Program-made: the position numbers and the translations under genes
Notes under the pieces: model-generated
Seen by the model: only the letters and a program-made list of their open reading frames with translations
The model's database searches: none
Told to the model about the DNA's origin: nothing
Shown: positions 44,799-54,408 of the stretch, piece by piece
Layout: every line of letters begins with the position of its first letter
Numbering within the stretch: position 1 is the first letter of the stretch
NCBI GenBank assembly: GCA_001931535.1
Contig: CP016211.1
Coordinates: 7,053,703-7,117,702 of the forward strand
DNA from: Minicystis rosea
GTDB taxonomy: Bacteria; Myxococcota_A; Polyangia; Polyangiales; Polyangiaceae
Direction of reading: 5' to 3'
Length of the DNA stretch: 64,000 nucleotides

Positions 44799-45263
44799 AT
44801 GAGCTGGAACATCGAGGTGATGTGCATCCGTGACCGCGATCTCGCCGTCGGCAGCGCCGTTCCTGACGTCTTCGGGCCTACGGAGGATCGGTTCGGTTTC
44901 GAGGACGCCACCTCCGTGATGCGCGGTGACGAGCTGTGCGCCGCGCGCATCGGCGACTGGGTCGTGGTGATCGACACCGGCTGCCGTTTGTCGGGGTTCG
45001 AGAGCTACCTCGACGAGATCTCCGCGGGCCGGGACGTCTACGTGTTTCGGGTTTCGAGCACGCCCTTGCACCTCCACTATCGCGACGGCACGAAGCAAGT
45101 CGAGCGCCGCGGCATTCGCGGCTGCCTGGCGGAGCTGACCGGCCGGCCGCGCGACAAGAAGGACGGCGAGCTGATCGCCCAAGACCTGCTGCACGAGAAG
45201 ACCCAGCTCGGCTTCATGACCGAGCTGTGGCGCGCCAAGTACCAGGCCTTCGCGCTCGATTGA
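44799..45263 (+). CDS. conserved hypothetical protein
   Basis: 154 residues, with AGGAG five bases upstream. Starts MSWNIEVMCIRDRDLAVGSA; a beta-rich N-terminal half and a C-terminal helical part (GFMTELWRAKYQAF). It may be a DUF-type cytoplasmic protein; not recognised. No neighbour is co-directional within 200 bp except the downstream alcohol dehydrogenase. Confidence 0.6.
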   Translation: MSWNIEVMCIRDRDLAVGSAVPDVFGPTEDRFGFEDATSVMRGDELCAARIGDWVVVIDTGCRLSGFESYLDEISAGRDVYVFRVSSTPLHLHYRDGTKQVERRGIRGCLAELTGRPRDKKDGELIAQDLLHEKTQLGFMTELWRAKYQAFALD

Positions 45264-45482
45264 CGTCGCCGTCTGCGATGCAGATCGCTCGCCTCGAGCT
45301 GTGTGCATCTCACCGCCGTCGTGAACATCCATCGACGCTTTGACGTTCATGCGCGCCGCTGCACGGAGCCGTCGCAAGTGAGCGGAACAGGCAAGACATT
45401 GCGTGGAACCGGCGCGCGAAGCACCGCGCGTGCGGCGCATAGTGGCGTCCACGGGGGCATCCCGCGCCCGAGGAGATTGCCG

Positions 45483-46523
45483 ATGAAGACTGCTGCTTAC
45501 GCTGCCACCGCCGCCGATCGTCCGCTCGCGCCCTTCACGCTCGAGCGGCGCGAGCCTGGTCCGCACGACGTCGCGATCGACATCCTCTATTGCGGGCTCT
45601 GCCACTCGGACATCCTGCAAACGCGCAACGAGCTCGGGCGCTCGCGCTACCCGATGGTGCCCGGCCACGAGATCGTCGGACGCGTCGCCCGCGTGGGCAT
45701 CGGTGTCACGCGCTTCGAGGCAGGTGACATCGTGGGTGTCGGCGGGATGGTGGACTCGTGCCGCGAGTGCCTCCATTGCCGCGAGGGTCACGAGCAGTTC
45801 TGTCAGAAGGGCGCCGCGTCCACGTACAACGGGACCGAGATGGATCGAAAGACGTTCACGTACGGCGGGTATTCGAAGCACATCGTCGTGGCCGAGCCGT
45901 TCGTCTTGAAGATCCCGACGTCGCTCGATCCGGCGGCCGCTGCGCCCCTGCTCTGCGCTGGAATCACGACGTACTCGGCGCTTCGTCAATGGAACGTGAA
46001 GAGGGGAGATCACGTCGGTGTCGTGGGACTCGGGGGGCTCGGGCATCTGGCGGTGAAGATCGCCGCCGCGATGGGCGCCGAGGTCACGATGCTGAGCACC
46101 TCGCGCGCCAAGGAAGCCGACGCGCGCCGCCTCGGCGCCCAACATTTCGCTCTCACGACCGAGCCCGAGGCGCTCGACAGGCTCGCGCACAGCTTCGATG
46201 TCGTCCTCGACACCGTCGCGTCGCCGCAGCATCAGTATGGGCGCTACCTGAGCACGCTGAAGCCCTTCGGGACGTTGGTCGTCCTGGGTCTCACGGCGCC
46301 GTCGGCCATCTCGGGGCTCTCGCTGATCATGGGCAACAAGCGCATCGCGGGCTCGGCCATCGGTGGCATTCGTGAGAACCAGGAGATGCTCGACTTCTGC
46401 GGCGAGCACGGCATCGTTTCGGACATCGAGATGGTCTCCGCATCCGGGATCAACGATGCCTACGAGCGAATGACGAGGAGCGACGTGCGCTATCGGTTCG
46501 TCCTCGACACCGCGACGATGTAG
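45483..46523 (+). CDS. zinc-dependent alcohol dehydrogenase (YahK/cinnamyl-type)
   Basis: 346 residues from ATG 45483 (GAGGAG upstream). Catalytic zinc ligands Cys40 and His of PGHE; the structural-zinc loop is CRECLHCREGHEQFC; NAD(P) binding uses GLGGLGHLAVK (GxGGxG). NKRIAGSAIGG resembles the substrate region of NADP-dependent aldehyde reductases like YahK. It probably interconverts aldehydes and alcohols in the cytoplasm. The AraC gene downstream on the same strand may regulate it. Confidence 0.9.
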   Translation: MKTAAYAATAADRPLAPFTLERREPGPHDVAIDILYCGLCHSDILQTRNELGRSRYPMVPGHEIVGRVARVGIGVTRFEAGDIVGVGGMVDSCRECLHCREGHEQFCQKGAASTYNGTEMDRKTFTYGGYSKHIVVAEPFVLKIPTSLDPAAAAPLLCAGITTYSALRQWNVKRGDHVGVVGLGGLGHLAVKIAAAMGAEVTMLSTSRAKEADARRLGAQHFALTTEPEALDRLAHSFDVVLDTVASPQHQYGRYLSTLKPFGTLVVLGLTAPSAISGLSLIMGNKRIAGSAIGGIRENQEMLDFCGEHGIVSDIEMVSASGINDAYERMTRSDVRYRFVLDTATM

Positions 46524-46649
46524 AGCGGCTGACGGAATCTCCCATCACCCGCGTTGCTCGGCTTCGGCGTATCTCCCATTCCAATCGTGCGTGCGCCGAT
46601 CGCGCATGCCCGTTGCGCCACACCCTTCGTACGAGGCATTTCACGAAGC

Positions 46650-47542
46650 ATGGACGCCCTGACCGAGCTTCGTGTGCGTGTCGACCGGCTCTCCAGAAAG
46701 GGTCCTCCCCGAGCGAGCTGCCGCACCTTCGATGGGGGCGCCGCCCGCGGACGAGCGAACCGCACGGCTCCACGGACGAGTCGATGATGGCCTTGATCGC
46801 CGTGGTCCTCCAGGGCGAGAAGCGAAGCGTCCTCGGCTCCCATGCGTTCGCGTGCGGTGCCGGTGATGTCCTCGTCGCGTCGATGAAGGCGCCCGTCATG
46901 GGTCAGATCACGCGCGCCAGCGCGCGCGAGCCGTTCCTGGCCGTCGGGCTATCGCTGCGACCATCGCTCGTCGCGTCGCTGCTGCTCGACGCGCCCGACA
47001 TGAAGCTGGGAGCGACGCCGCTCGCCTTCGCGACGGGCAAGGCCTCCGACGAGGTCTTGGATGCGTTTCGCCGATACGTGCGCCTCGCCGACGCGCCAGA
47101 AGACATTCCCGTGCTCGCCGAGGCCATCGAGCGCGAGATCCTGTGGCGCGTGATGCAAGGCCCGCACGGCGCCGCGCTGCGCAACATCGGCCTCGCGAAC
47201 AGCAGCTTGGCGCTCATCAGCCGCGCCATCGATCTCCTCCAGAAGCGCTTCGCCGAGCCGGTGCGCGTCGCGGAGCTGGCGCGGGCGGCGCACATGAGCG
47301 AGCCAACCTTCAATCGGCACTTTCGGAAGGCGACCGCGATGAGCCCGCTGCAGTTTCAAAAGCTGCTGCGCTTGCAGGAGGCGCGAGCACGCCTTTTGAC
47401 GGAGGGAACCGACGTGACCTCGGTCGGTCTCGCGGTCGGCTATCAAAGCCTCTCGCAGTTCAGCCGCGAATATCGACGGCAGTTCGGTGTTCCTCCCGGC
47501 GAGGACGCCGCGCGATTGCGACGAGCGGCACGCCCGCGGTAG
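46650..47542 (+). pseudogene. AraC family regulator, frameshifted near the start
   Basis: ATG 46650 begins MDALTELRVRVDRLSRKGPP, the normal N-terminus of AraC_N proteins, but this frame stops at about 46787. The rest continues in another frame (SMMALIAVVLQGEKRSVLG onward) through the AraC_N cupin to the HTH (PVRVAELARAAHMSEPTFNR, VTSVGLAVGYQSLSQFSREY). One indel at about 46700-46713 would join them. The repaired protein has about 297 residues. It probably regulates a nearby dehydrogenase. Confidence 0.75.
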
Positions 47543-47560
47543 GCGGCGTCCTTGGGTGCA

Positions 47561-48481
47561 TCAGCGGCGGCGGAGCACTTCCTTCGCGACGTTCACGAGC
47601 TGCCGCAGCGCGGGTGATTGCTGGTCGCGGCTCGGGAAGCACAGAAAGATTCCCTGCTCGATCGGCGCGTACTCCTGGAGCACGGCCACGAGCCGCCCAT
47701 CGGCGAGCTCATCTCTCATCGAGAGGTCCGCGACGTACGCGAGGCCGAGGCCCGCCTCGGCCATGCGGATGCAGAATTGAAGGTTGTTGGTGACGAGCCC
47801 TCCGCGCACCGGCACACGCCACTTGCGCCGGCCGCGCTCGAGCTCCCACGCATAGAGCGCGTCGCCTTTGGGCCAGCGAAAGGTGATGCAATCGTGCTGG
47901 AGCAGATCCTCCGGCTTCCGCGGCGTTCCGTGCTTCGCGAGGTAGGCGGGCGAGCCGACCACGAAGTACTTGAACGGGTCGCGGAGCCGCACCCGCACCA
48001 TGTCGCGCGCGATGAGCTCGGTCACCTGAAAGGCAGCGTCGAAACCCTCGGCCACGAAGTCGACGACGACGCGCTCTTCGACCACGACCTCGAGCGAGAC
48101 CCGCGGGTAGCGCTGGCAAAACACCGGCACCACCGGCTCGAGCACGTGCGGCACGGCGCCCTGCGAGATGCTCAGCTTCACCCGACCGGAGACCTCCCCG
48201 GCCTTCGCGTTCGCGGAGGCGAGCGCCTCGAGCGCGAGCTTCACCGGGCCGCCGGCGCTCTCGATGAGCTGCTTGCCTGCTTCGGTGGGCGTCACCGCGC
48301 GCGTGGTCCGATGCAACAGCACCACACGCAGGAGCTCCTCGAGCTGCCGCACCGATTGGCTCACCGCCGAGGTCGAGACGCGGAGCTCACGGGCCGCCCC
48401 GCTGAAGCTCTTGTGCCGCGCGACCGCGAGGAACGTCGAGAGCTGAGGCAGCGCGGATTGCAGTTGGTGAGAGGGCTCCAT
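47561..48481 (-). CDS. LysR family regulator
   Basis: 306 residues. HTH at about 12-65 (LSTFLAVARHKSFSGAAREL, STSAVSQSVRQL), then the effector domain with VKLSISQGAVPHVLEPVV and FDAAFQVTELIARDMV. It is divergent from the aldo/keto reductase gene and probably regulates it. The first bases of the gap (GTGAAGCATCAC at 48483-48494) show a small inverted repeat. Confidence 0.88.
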   Translation of the reverse strand: MEPSHQLQSALPQLSTFLAVARHKSFSGAARELRVSTSAVSQSVRQLEELLRVVLLHRTTRAVTPTEAGKQLIESAGGPVKLALEALASANAKAGEVSGRVKLSISQGAVPHVLEPVVPVFCQRYPRVSLEVVVEERVVVDFVAEGFDAAFQVTELIARDMVRVRLRDPFKYFVVGSPAYLAKHGTPRKPEDLLQHDCITFRWPKGDALYAWELERGRRKWRVPVRGGLVTNNLQFCIRMAEAGLGLAYVADLSMRDELADGRLVAVLQEYAPIEQGIFLCFPSRDQQSPALRQLVNVAKEVLRRR

Positions 48482-48577
48482 TGTGAAGCATCACTTTATA
48501 GCCCTTGCGCGGCTGTTCCGTAGCGGGCACGCGGCGCGCGCCGTACTTCTGGGGCACCACCTCACCGGAGAGAGAGC

Positions 48578-49669
48578 ATGCCCCTGAATCACTACGTCAC
48601 GCTCGGCCGCTCGGGCCTTCGCGTCAGCTCCTTCTGCCTCGGCACCATGACCTTCGGAGAAGACCTCGGGCCCGGCTTCGGCTCGAGCGTGAAGGAGTCG
48701 GCGCAGATCCTCGATCGCTACCTCGACCTCGGCGGCAACTTCCTCGACACCGCCAACTTCTACATGCGCGGTCACTCCGAGGTGATCATCGGCGACCACC
48801 TCGCGCACGACCGCGAGAAGCGCGACCGCGTCGTCATCGCCACCAAGTTCAGCGGCAACCTCTACCCGGGCGATCCCAACGGCGGCGGCTCGAACCGGAA
48901 AGCCATCATCGCGGCCTGCGAGCAGTCGCTGCGCCGGCTGCGCACCGATTACATCGACCTTTACTACCTGCACATCTGGGACAAGCACACGCCCATCGAG
49001 GAGACCGTGGCGGCGATGCACGATCTCGTGCAGTCGGGGAAGGTCCGCTACCTCGGCATCTCCGACACGCCGGCCTGGAAGGTCGCGCAGGCGCAGTTGC
49101 TGGCGCAGTTCCGCGGCTGGGCGCCGTTCATCGCACTGCAGATCGAATACTCGCTCGCCGAGCGCACCGTCGAGGGTGAGCTCGTTCCCATGGCCCGGGA
49201 GCTGGGGCTCGGCGTGGTGCCGTGGTCGCCGCTCGCCGGAGGGCGGCTGAGCGGGAAATACACGCGCGAGAACGCGGGCAAAGTGACGGGCGGCCGGGCG
49301 GCGATGGTCGCAGGACGCGTGCGAGAGAAGGACTACGAGATCATCGATGCGCTCGCCCGCGTCGCCGCAGAGCTCGGCACCACCGTGCCGCGCGTGGCCC
49401 TGGCCTGGGTGCGTTCGCAGCCCGGCGTGGCGTCGACCATCATCGGCGGACGGACCCTCGCGCACTTCGAGGACAACGTGCAAGCGCTCGACGTCACGCT
49501 GACGGCCGAGCAGATTGCCACGCTCGATGCCGTCTCCGCGCCGCAGTTGTCGTTCCCCATCCCCTTTCTGCAGCACGCGCCTGGGGTCTACGGCGGCGGG
49601 ACCACCATCAATGGGGAGGCGTCGACGCCTACGCCGGTGATGCCGCAACGGCGCGGCGACCATTACTGA
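48578..49669 (+). CDS. aldo/keto reductase
   Basis: 363 residues. The catalytic tetrad is visible: Asp in LDTANFY, the Tyr there, Lys in ATKFSGN, and His in YYLHIWD. GRSGLRVSSFCLGTMTFGED is the family N-terminus, and GVASTIIGGRTLAHFEDN the NADPH-binding end. It reduces carbonyl compounds in the cytoplasm. The LysR gene is divergent with a 96-bp gap. Confidence 0.92.
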   Translation: MPLNHYVTLGRSGLRVSSFCLGTMTFGEDLGPGFGSSVKESAQILDRYLDLGGNFLDTANFYMRGHSEVIIGDHLAHDREKRDRVVIATKFSGNLYPGDPNGGGSNRKAIIAACEQSLRRLRTDYIDLYYLHIWDKHTPIEETVAAMHDLVQSGKVRYLGISDTPAWKVAQAQLLAQFRGWAPFIALQIEYSLAERTVEGELVPMARELGLGVVPWSPLAGGRLSGKYTRENAGKVTGGRAAMVAGRVREKDYEIIDALARVAAELGTTVPRVALAWVRSQPGVASTIIGGRTLAHFEDNVQALDVTLTAEQIATLDAVSAPQLSFPIPFLQHAPGVYGGGTTINGEASTPTPVMPQRRGDHY

Positions 49670-49696
49670 AGCTGTCGCGATTCCTGCCCCCGAAAA

Positions 49697-50749
49697 CTAC
49701 GGCTTGGGCTCGTAGTCGATGGAGATACGCGCCCTCTGCTCGGAGACCTCCAGCACCTTGATGTGCAGCCCGGTGAAGCGCTCGTCGTAGATCTCGTTGC
49801 TCGACTCGGCGACCTTCTGAGAGCCACCGCCGTTGGCGAGGTGCAGTGTCACGCAGGTCTTGCTCGGGCTCTTGGGGCATCGCAGCGCGCCGATGAAGGC
49901 CCAGCGGCCGCCTTGTCCGGCGGGCGGGACCATGACGGTCGCGAGGCCGGATCCTTTGAAGTCCGAGATCTGCTTGACCAGATAGGAGTCGACCATCGGA
50001 TCGTACATGGCCACTTCGTCGTCCGGGAGCCAACCCAGGTAGTAGTATTGCGGCGGAGACAGGAAATTCGAAAAGACGCGACCCATGATGGACTTGGTGT
50101 CGCCATAGGCATTCAGCTCGGTCTTGCCGTTGGCGCCATACGTGTAGCGCCCTGCGTGACCGAGCCCCAAGAGGTGCCCGACTTCGTGAGCCGCCGTCAT
50201 GAGCTGCGCGCTCTTGACGTGCGCGACCTTGCCGCCCGCGTGGGGGTGCGTGAAGATGCTTGGAATCACGTAGAAGTCGGCGTTGAACGTGTTCTTGACC
50301 ATCTTCTCGGCCGCGGCGAGATGAGCGTTGTTGCCATCATAGGGCACCGCCACGGGGTGCCCGGCCACGGGAACGAGGGTGAGTAGGCCGCGCGAGTTGT
50401 CACGATAGAAGTCGGCAAGGCGCCTGCTGAGGCTGTTGCATGCCGCCTCCGTCGCAGCGGGCTTCTCCCGGTTCTGCCACTTGATGCCCGCGCACACGAT
50501 GGAGCGCTTCCCCTCGAGGACGCGGCGCGGCGGGCCGCCTTTCGCGCCCGGAGAAGCGTCCAGATCTTCGATGTCGATGCCGAGGCTCTCCGCGTCGACA
50601 CGCACCTCTTCACCGACCATCTCCTCGCCGACGACCTGCTCCTCCTCCACGCCGTAATCCTCTTCGCCTTCCTGATCGAAACCCTGCTCACCACCGCAGG
50701 CGCTCAGGAGAAGGGCGACCGCAACCAAGCCGATCATGGAAGTCTTCAT
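49697..50749 (-). CDS. metzincin-type zinc metalloprotease lipoprotein
   Basis: 350 residues from ATG 50749 (GGAG seven bases upstream). The signal peptide ends in LLSAC (lipobox). An acidic Glu/Val-rich linker follows. The zinc motif HEVGHLLGLGH (HExxHxxGxxH, about residues 186-196) and a Met-turn SIMGR place it in the metzincin clan, near M11/gametolysin-like or reprolysin-like proteins. It would be secreted or surface-attached and cleave proteins. The C-terminal 110 residues form a separate beta domain. Confidence 0.85.
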   Translation of the reverse strand: MKTSMIGLVAVALLLSACGGEQGFDQEGEEDYGVEEEQVVGEEMVGEEVRVDAESLGIDIEDLDASPGAKGGPPRRVLEGKRSIVCAGIKWQNREKPAATEAACNSLSRRLADFYRDNSRGLLTLVPVAGHPVAVPYDGNNAHLAAAEKMVKNTFNADFYVIPSIFTHPHAGGKVAHVKSAQLMTAAHEVGHLLGLGHAGRYTYGANGKTELNAYGDTKSIMGRVFSNFLSPPQYYYLGWLPDDEVAMYDPMVDSYLVKQISDFKGSGLATVMVPPAGQGGRWAFIGALRCPKSPSKTCVTLHLANGGGSQKVAESSNEIYDERFTGLHIKVLEVSEQRARISIDYEPKP

Positions 50750-51140
50750 GGCAAGTCTCCGGGTTCGAGCTCGAGCACGACGACATGCCGCACTGACGTC
50801 CCGCACCGTGTGAATGGGCGCTTTCGCAGGAGGCATGCCAGCTTCACGCGCCCGGCGGCGGGCCTCGAAATCCACGGGGAATGACTGCTACGAACGATGG
50901 TGCCGCGCGCGGGCTTCGGTTCTGGCAAAGGCCTTGGCAATGCTTTGCCAGAGCGGCTGGCAAGGATTGCAATCGACGCACGGTCCTCCTTCGAGACCGT
51001 CGCCGGCTTCGCGAGATGCCTCATCGAGCGCGCGAGCCGTTCTCCGCGAGGTGGGTATCGTTGCGTCGAGGTGCCGCATCCGCGACCGTGCCCACGAAGG
51101 CGAGCAGGACGATCCGCTTCGGAACGTGTACCTTCGTGCC
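50750..51140. other. 391-bp intergenic region
   Basis: A divergent region. A short repeat of the TGGCAA/TTGCCA type (50935-50975, around TTGGCAATGCTTTGCCAG) could form a hairpin. No gene was found. Confidence 0.35.
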
Positions 51141-51674
51141 ATGCTCAACCGCACCTCGCGGAGCGCCGTCGACGTCCTGCTGGAGCTGCTCGACAAGGTG
51201 CCGGACGCCGCCACGCTCGAAGTGCTTCTCGAGCCGGAGCACCTCCGGACCTTGCTCCACGCGCAGGGCGTCTCCGACGACACGATCCGCCGCGAGCTGC
51301 TGGCCGGCGGGCGCCTCCCCGGCGAGCTGCTGCTCGACGTGCTCGCGCGCGAGCCCGACACTGCCGTTCTCCTGCGCATGCTCGGCAACCCCGCGTTGCC
51401 CGTCGCGAAGAAGGTTACTCCGCGACACGCTCGGGGAGACACGCCGACGAGCCCGAGCGCGCCTCGAACGGGGGTGAGAGCCGTGCCGGCGTTGATCCTG
51501 GGGCTCCTGCTCGCGATACCGAGCGGCTGGTTCCTCTTCGTCCGGCTCGACGTGCTCCGCGTCCCCGGGCTCATCGCCCACTTTCCGGGAGCCTACACGT
51601 TGCTGTTCAGCGCCCTCGTCGGCGGCGTGCTTCTCTTCGGGACAGGCCTCCGCGGATTGCTCCAGCAGAGATGA
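51141..51674 (+). CDS. hypothetical protein with two C-terminal transmembrane helices
   Basis: 177 residues. The first 95 are soluble, with Leu-rich repeats of the form AVDVLLELLDKVPDAATLEV; the last 65 have two hydrophobic helices (LILGLLLAIPSGWFLF and LLFSALVGGVLLFGTGL). Near 51405-51420 the neighbouring frame reads LLRDTLGETRRRARARLERG and stops in a GTGA overlap with a GTG at 51474, so this may be two genes with one indel. Family not recognised. Confidence 0.5.
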   Translation: MLNRTSRSAVDVLLELLDKVPDAATLEVLLEPEHLRTLLHAQGVSDDTIRRELLAGGRLPGELLLDVLAREPDTAVLLRMLGNPALPVAKKVTPRHARGDTPTSPSAPRTGVRAVPALILGLLLAIPSGWFLFVRLDVLRVPGLIAHFPGAYTLLFSALVGGVLLFGTGLRGLLQQR

Positions 51675-51689
51675 CGCAGTTGTGATCAA

Positions 51690-51940
51690 CCCCCAGGGGG
51701 ACATGCCTTATCGGCCCCGAAATGCCATGTCCCCCACGGGGACGGGCCTTATCGGCCCCCGAAATGCCATGTCCCCCACGGGGACGGGCCTTATCGGCCC
51801 CCGAAATGCCATGTCCCCCACGGGGACGGGCCTTATCGGGCCCCCAAATGCCATGTCCCCCACGGGGACGGGCCTTATCGGGCCCCCCAATGCCATGTCC
51901 CCCACGGGGACGGGCCTTATCGGGCCCCCAAATGCCATGT
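51690..51940. repeat. 42-bp tandem repeat array, six copies
   Basis: One degenerate 41-bp copy (51690-51730) and five near-perfect 42-bp copies (51731-51772, 51773-51814, 51815-51856, 51857-51898, 51899-51940). Each contains CCCCACGGGG and GGGCC-TTATCG-GGCCC inverted repeats, so every unit can fold. The array sits between the ends of two convergent genes. Its 42-bp period (14 codons) keeps all six frames open, which creates artificial ORFs. Confidence 0.95.
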
Positions 51941-51950
51941 CCCCGCAGGC

Positions 51951-53390
51951 TCAAGCCCAGATCATCCTGTCGAAATCGGGATCGATCGAGGCACGAGCAG
52001 CCTCCGCCCAGGGACGCAGCGCTTCCGCTTCATGCGCGAAGCTCGCGTCGGCGTTCGTCTCCCAGATCTCCTCCCACGTGTAGCCGGGCCCTTGCGCTTG
52101 GCGCCTGACGTGCGTCTTCAACCAGTGCGTGACCGCGTCTCGCGCGCCCTCTGCGCTGGTGTGGATGAGGGCCGAGCGGAGGGCCGACGACGCCTCGAAC
52201 GTCGTCGCCTCCTCGAGGGCGACGAGCAGCTCGCGATGACACCAGGGCTGATCCAAGAGCGCGAGGGCTACGGACACTTTGCTCTGCACCATCGGCGTGC
52301 TCGACCGGAGCGCGCGGCGGAGCACCGGCAGCGCTTCGGCGGGCGCGAGATCGAGCAGGAGCAGCGCGAGGTCACCGAGGTACGGGTTGCCCTTGTACCC
52401 GTCGACGACCTCGACCTCCGCGAACGCGAGCGCAGCGCGCTGGGCGAGTGGGCGCTCGACCCCACGCTCGAACAGATAGCGCACCGCCTGATACACCGCA
52501 TACGGGTGGTGCCGCGCCGGATCGGCGCGGTGGAGGAGAGACACGACCGCCGTACAAAAGGGATACTCGGGGTGCGCGCGAAGACGCTCGATGGCGCAGC
52601 CCGTCGCGGGGCCTATCGATCCACCGATCACCTTCGAGCACGTCTCGACGAGCTCGGCCGGCGAGAGCACCGCCTCGAGCGGCTCGATGAACACATGGGC
52701 GTTCCGATCGAGCCCCGCGAAGAGGTATCGCACGTAGACCTCGCGCTGCTCGTGGGCACGCGCATCGTCGGTGAGCAGGTGATCGCCCATGTGCTCCATC
52801 CATCGTTCGCCGACGTCCGGTGACGAGAAGTCGATCGCCGCGAGCTCCTCGGCGGCCTCCTCGAGCTCGCGCTGGAGGCGGAAGGTGTGCTCGTACTTGT
52901 CGAGTTGGAGCGCTCCGAGAGCAGCGAGCTCTTTGATGGCCGCGGCGACGACGCCGTCGGTGGGGAGGAACGCGCGCAGGCGCCGTTCGGGGAGCGCCGG
53001 ATCGCGGAGGCTGCGCAGGCGTGCGGCGAAGAAGTAGGGATCGATGGTGAGCCCCTCGTCTCCGTGGTCGTCGACGTCGATGACCTCGCCGTCGGGCCCC
53101 GTGAGGCAGAGGCCCGCGCCGTGGAAGTAGTATTGCCAGCCGGGCATGCCGGGGACGTGCTCGTCAGGCTTGGCGTGCCGCTTCGTCTGGAGCGGGCCAC
53201 GCCACACACGCATCAACCACCGTTGCCGGCTGAGCTGGCGCGCGAGGGCGACCAGCAGCCAGGCGTGCCACGGCGCCGCGCGCACGGAAAACCAGCCGCC
53301 GGAGGACCAGCGGGCATGGGCGCGCTCGATGGGCGCGCCCGCGAGCGCATCGAGGATGGCTTCCAAGAAATGCCGCGAGGAGGGGCGCAT
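51951..53390 (-). CDS. hypothetical protein with HEAT-like repeats
   Basis: 479 residues. The N-terminal third contains GWQYYFHGAGLCLTGPDGEV followed by DDHGDEGLTIDPYFF, a compact domain of the type seen in DUF6896-like proteins. The second half has Leu-rich paired helices (LGDLALLLLDLAPAEALPVL, MVQSKVSVALALLD) that look like HEAT-type repeats. No signal peptide. Function unknown; not certain that the domain names fit. Confidence 0.6.
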   Translation of the reverse strand: MRPSSRHFLEAILDALAGAPIERAHARWSSGGWFSVRAAPWHAWLLVALARQLSRQRWLMRVWRGPLQTKRHAKPDEHVPGMPGWQYYFHGAGLCLTGPDGEVIDVDDHGDEGLTIDPYFFAARLRSLRDPALPERRLRAFLPTDGVVAAAIKELAALGALQLDKYEHTFRLQRELEEAAEELAAIDFSSPDVGERWMEHMGDHLLTDDARAHEQREVYVRYLFAGLDRNAHVFIEPLEAVLSPAELVETCSKVIGGSIGPATGCAIERLRAHPEYPFCTAVVSLLHRADPARHHPYAVYQAVRYLFERGVERPLAQRAALAFAEVEVVDGYKGNPYLGDLALLLLDLAPAEALPVLRRALRSSTPMVQSKVSVALALLDQPWCHRELLVALEEATTFEASSALRSALIHTSAEGARDAVTHWLKTHVRRQAQGPGYTWEEIWETNADASFAHEAEALRPWAEAARASIDPDFDRMIWA

Positions 53391-53449
53391 ACGTCCGCCG
53401 AGCGTACCTGCGCACGGACGGTCGGCTCACCTCGAATCAACCACCGCAA

Positions 53450-54103
53450 TCAGCCGGTCGAGGGCTTGCCGGTGTTGACTGCCAGTTGAGCGTCGAAGGC
53501 TCGCTTGTAGGCGGGCCGCGCTTCGCCGCGGGCGACATAGGCGGCGAGGTTTGGATGTTCGTCGAGGAGGCCCGACGCTCTCGACCTGAGCAGCACCGAC
53601 ACCATCATCAGGTCGCCCGCGCTGAACGCGCCATCGAGCCAGTCGGCATCACCCAAGCGAACGGACAGTGGCTTCAGCCGGTTGCGAATGCGATCCTCGA
53701 CCAGAGGCAGACGCTCCTCGGCCCAAGGCTTGTCGCGCTCCAGCAGCTTGGCGGTCACGAGCTCGAGGATCGGCGGCTCCACCGTGTTGACGGCGGCAAA
53801 CATCCACATGATCGCGCGTGCCCGAGCATTGGCATCGTCCGGCAACAGGCCCGCATGCCGCTCGGCGATGTGGAACACGATGGCGCCTGTCTCGAACAAG
53901 GCGAGATCGTCTTCCTCGTAGGTCGGAATCTGGCCGAAAGGATGAAGCGCCAGATGCGCGGGCTCCTTCATCGCCCGAAAGGAAACGAGGCGAACCTGGT
54001 AGGGTTGGCCCACTTCCTCGAGCGCCCAGCGAACGCGCGTATCACGCGCCAGTCCCTTGCCGCCGTCGGGTGAGCGTTCGAAGGCGGTGATGGTGATGGT
54101 CAT
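53450..54103 (-). CDS. glutathione S-transferase family protein
   Basis: 217 residues. N-terminal thioredoxin-like domain (RWALEEVGQPYQVRLVSF, then HPFGQIPTYEEDDLALFETG) and the all-helical C-terminal domain (WLDGAFSAGDLMMVSVLLRS with the N-capping box SAGD). The fold and length match bacterial GSTs, which conjugate glutathione or related thiols to electrophiles. It stands alone, 59 bp from the previous gene. Confidence 0.9.
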   Translation of the reverse strand: MTITITAFERSPDGGKGLARDTRVRWALEEVGQPYQVRLVSFRAMKEPAHLALHPFGQIPTYEEDDLALFETGAIVFHIAERHAGLLPDDANARARAIMWMFAAVNTVEPPILELVTAKLLERDKPWAEERLPLVEDRIRNRLKPLSVRLGDADWLDGAFSAGDLMMVSVLLRSRASGLLDEHPNLAAYVARGEARPAYKRAFDAQLAVNTGKPSTG

Positions 54104-54408
54104 CGAGAGGCTCCTCTTGGGCGAAAATCATCGCCTGCGGAGGCAGACCTTTGCAACCACGGCCGAGCGCTCGCCATGGAGGGTGAGCGCCAACCTCCAA
54201 CGCCGTCACCATGCAAACGTCGTCGACAAGCCCCCCTGCTACACCGCCCGCGTTGCATGCAACGCGGAGCGGGCGCCGAGCGGCGGCTCGAGGACACGTC
54301 TTTTGCGCAAATGCGCGACGCGCGGGGTTGGCCTCCCTGTTGCAATCGCGTGGTCCCCATCACGGAGACTTCGGCGCGCTTCGCCACGCCGATCCAAAGG
54401 AGATCACC
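54104..54408. other. 305-bp divergent intergenic region
   Basis: No gene or motif was found besides the AAGGAG ribosome site of the next gene near 54397-54402. Promoters for both neighbours should lie here. Confidence 0.35.

Noticed and set aside
50935..50975. Possible sigma-54 promoter at TTGGCAATGCTTTGCC
   Set aside because: The spacing between GG and GC is one base short of the required spacing.
51690..51940. CRISPR array
   Set aside because: Copies are contiguous without unique spacers and no cas gene is nearby.
51607..52083. Several repeat-encoded ORFs with a 14-residue period (e.g. NAMSPTGTGLIGPR)
   Set aside because: They exist because the 42-bp unit is a multiple of three and lacks stops in all frames; no start signal or flanking coding sequence supports them.
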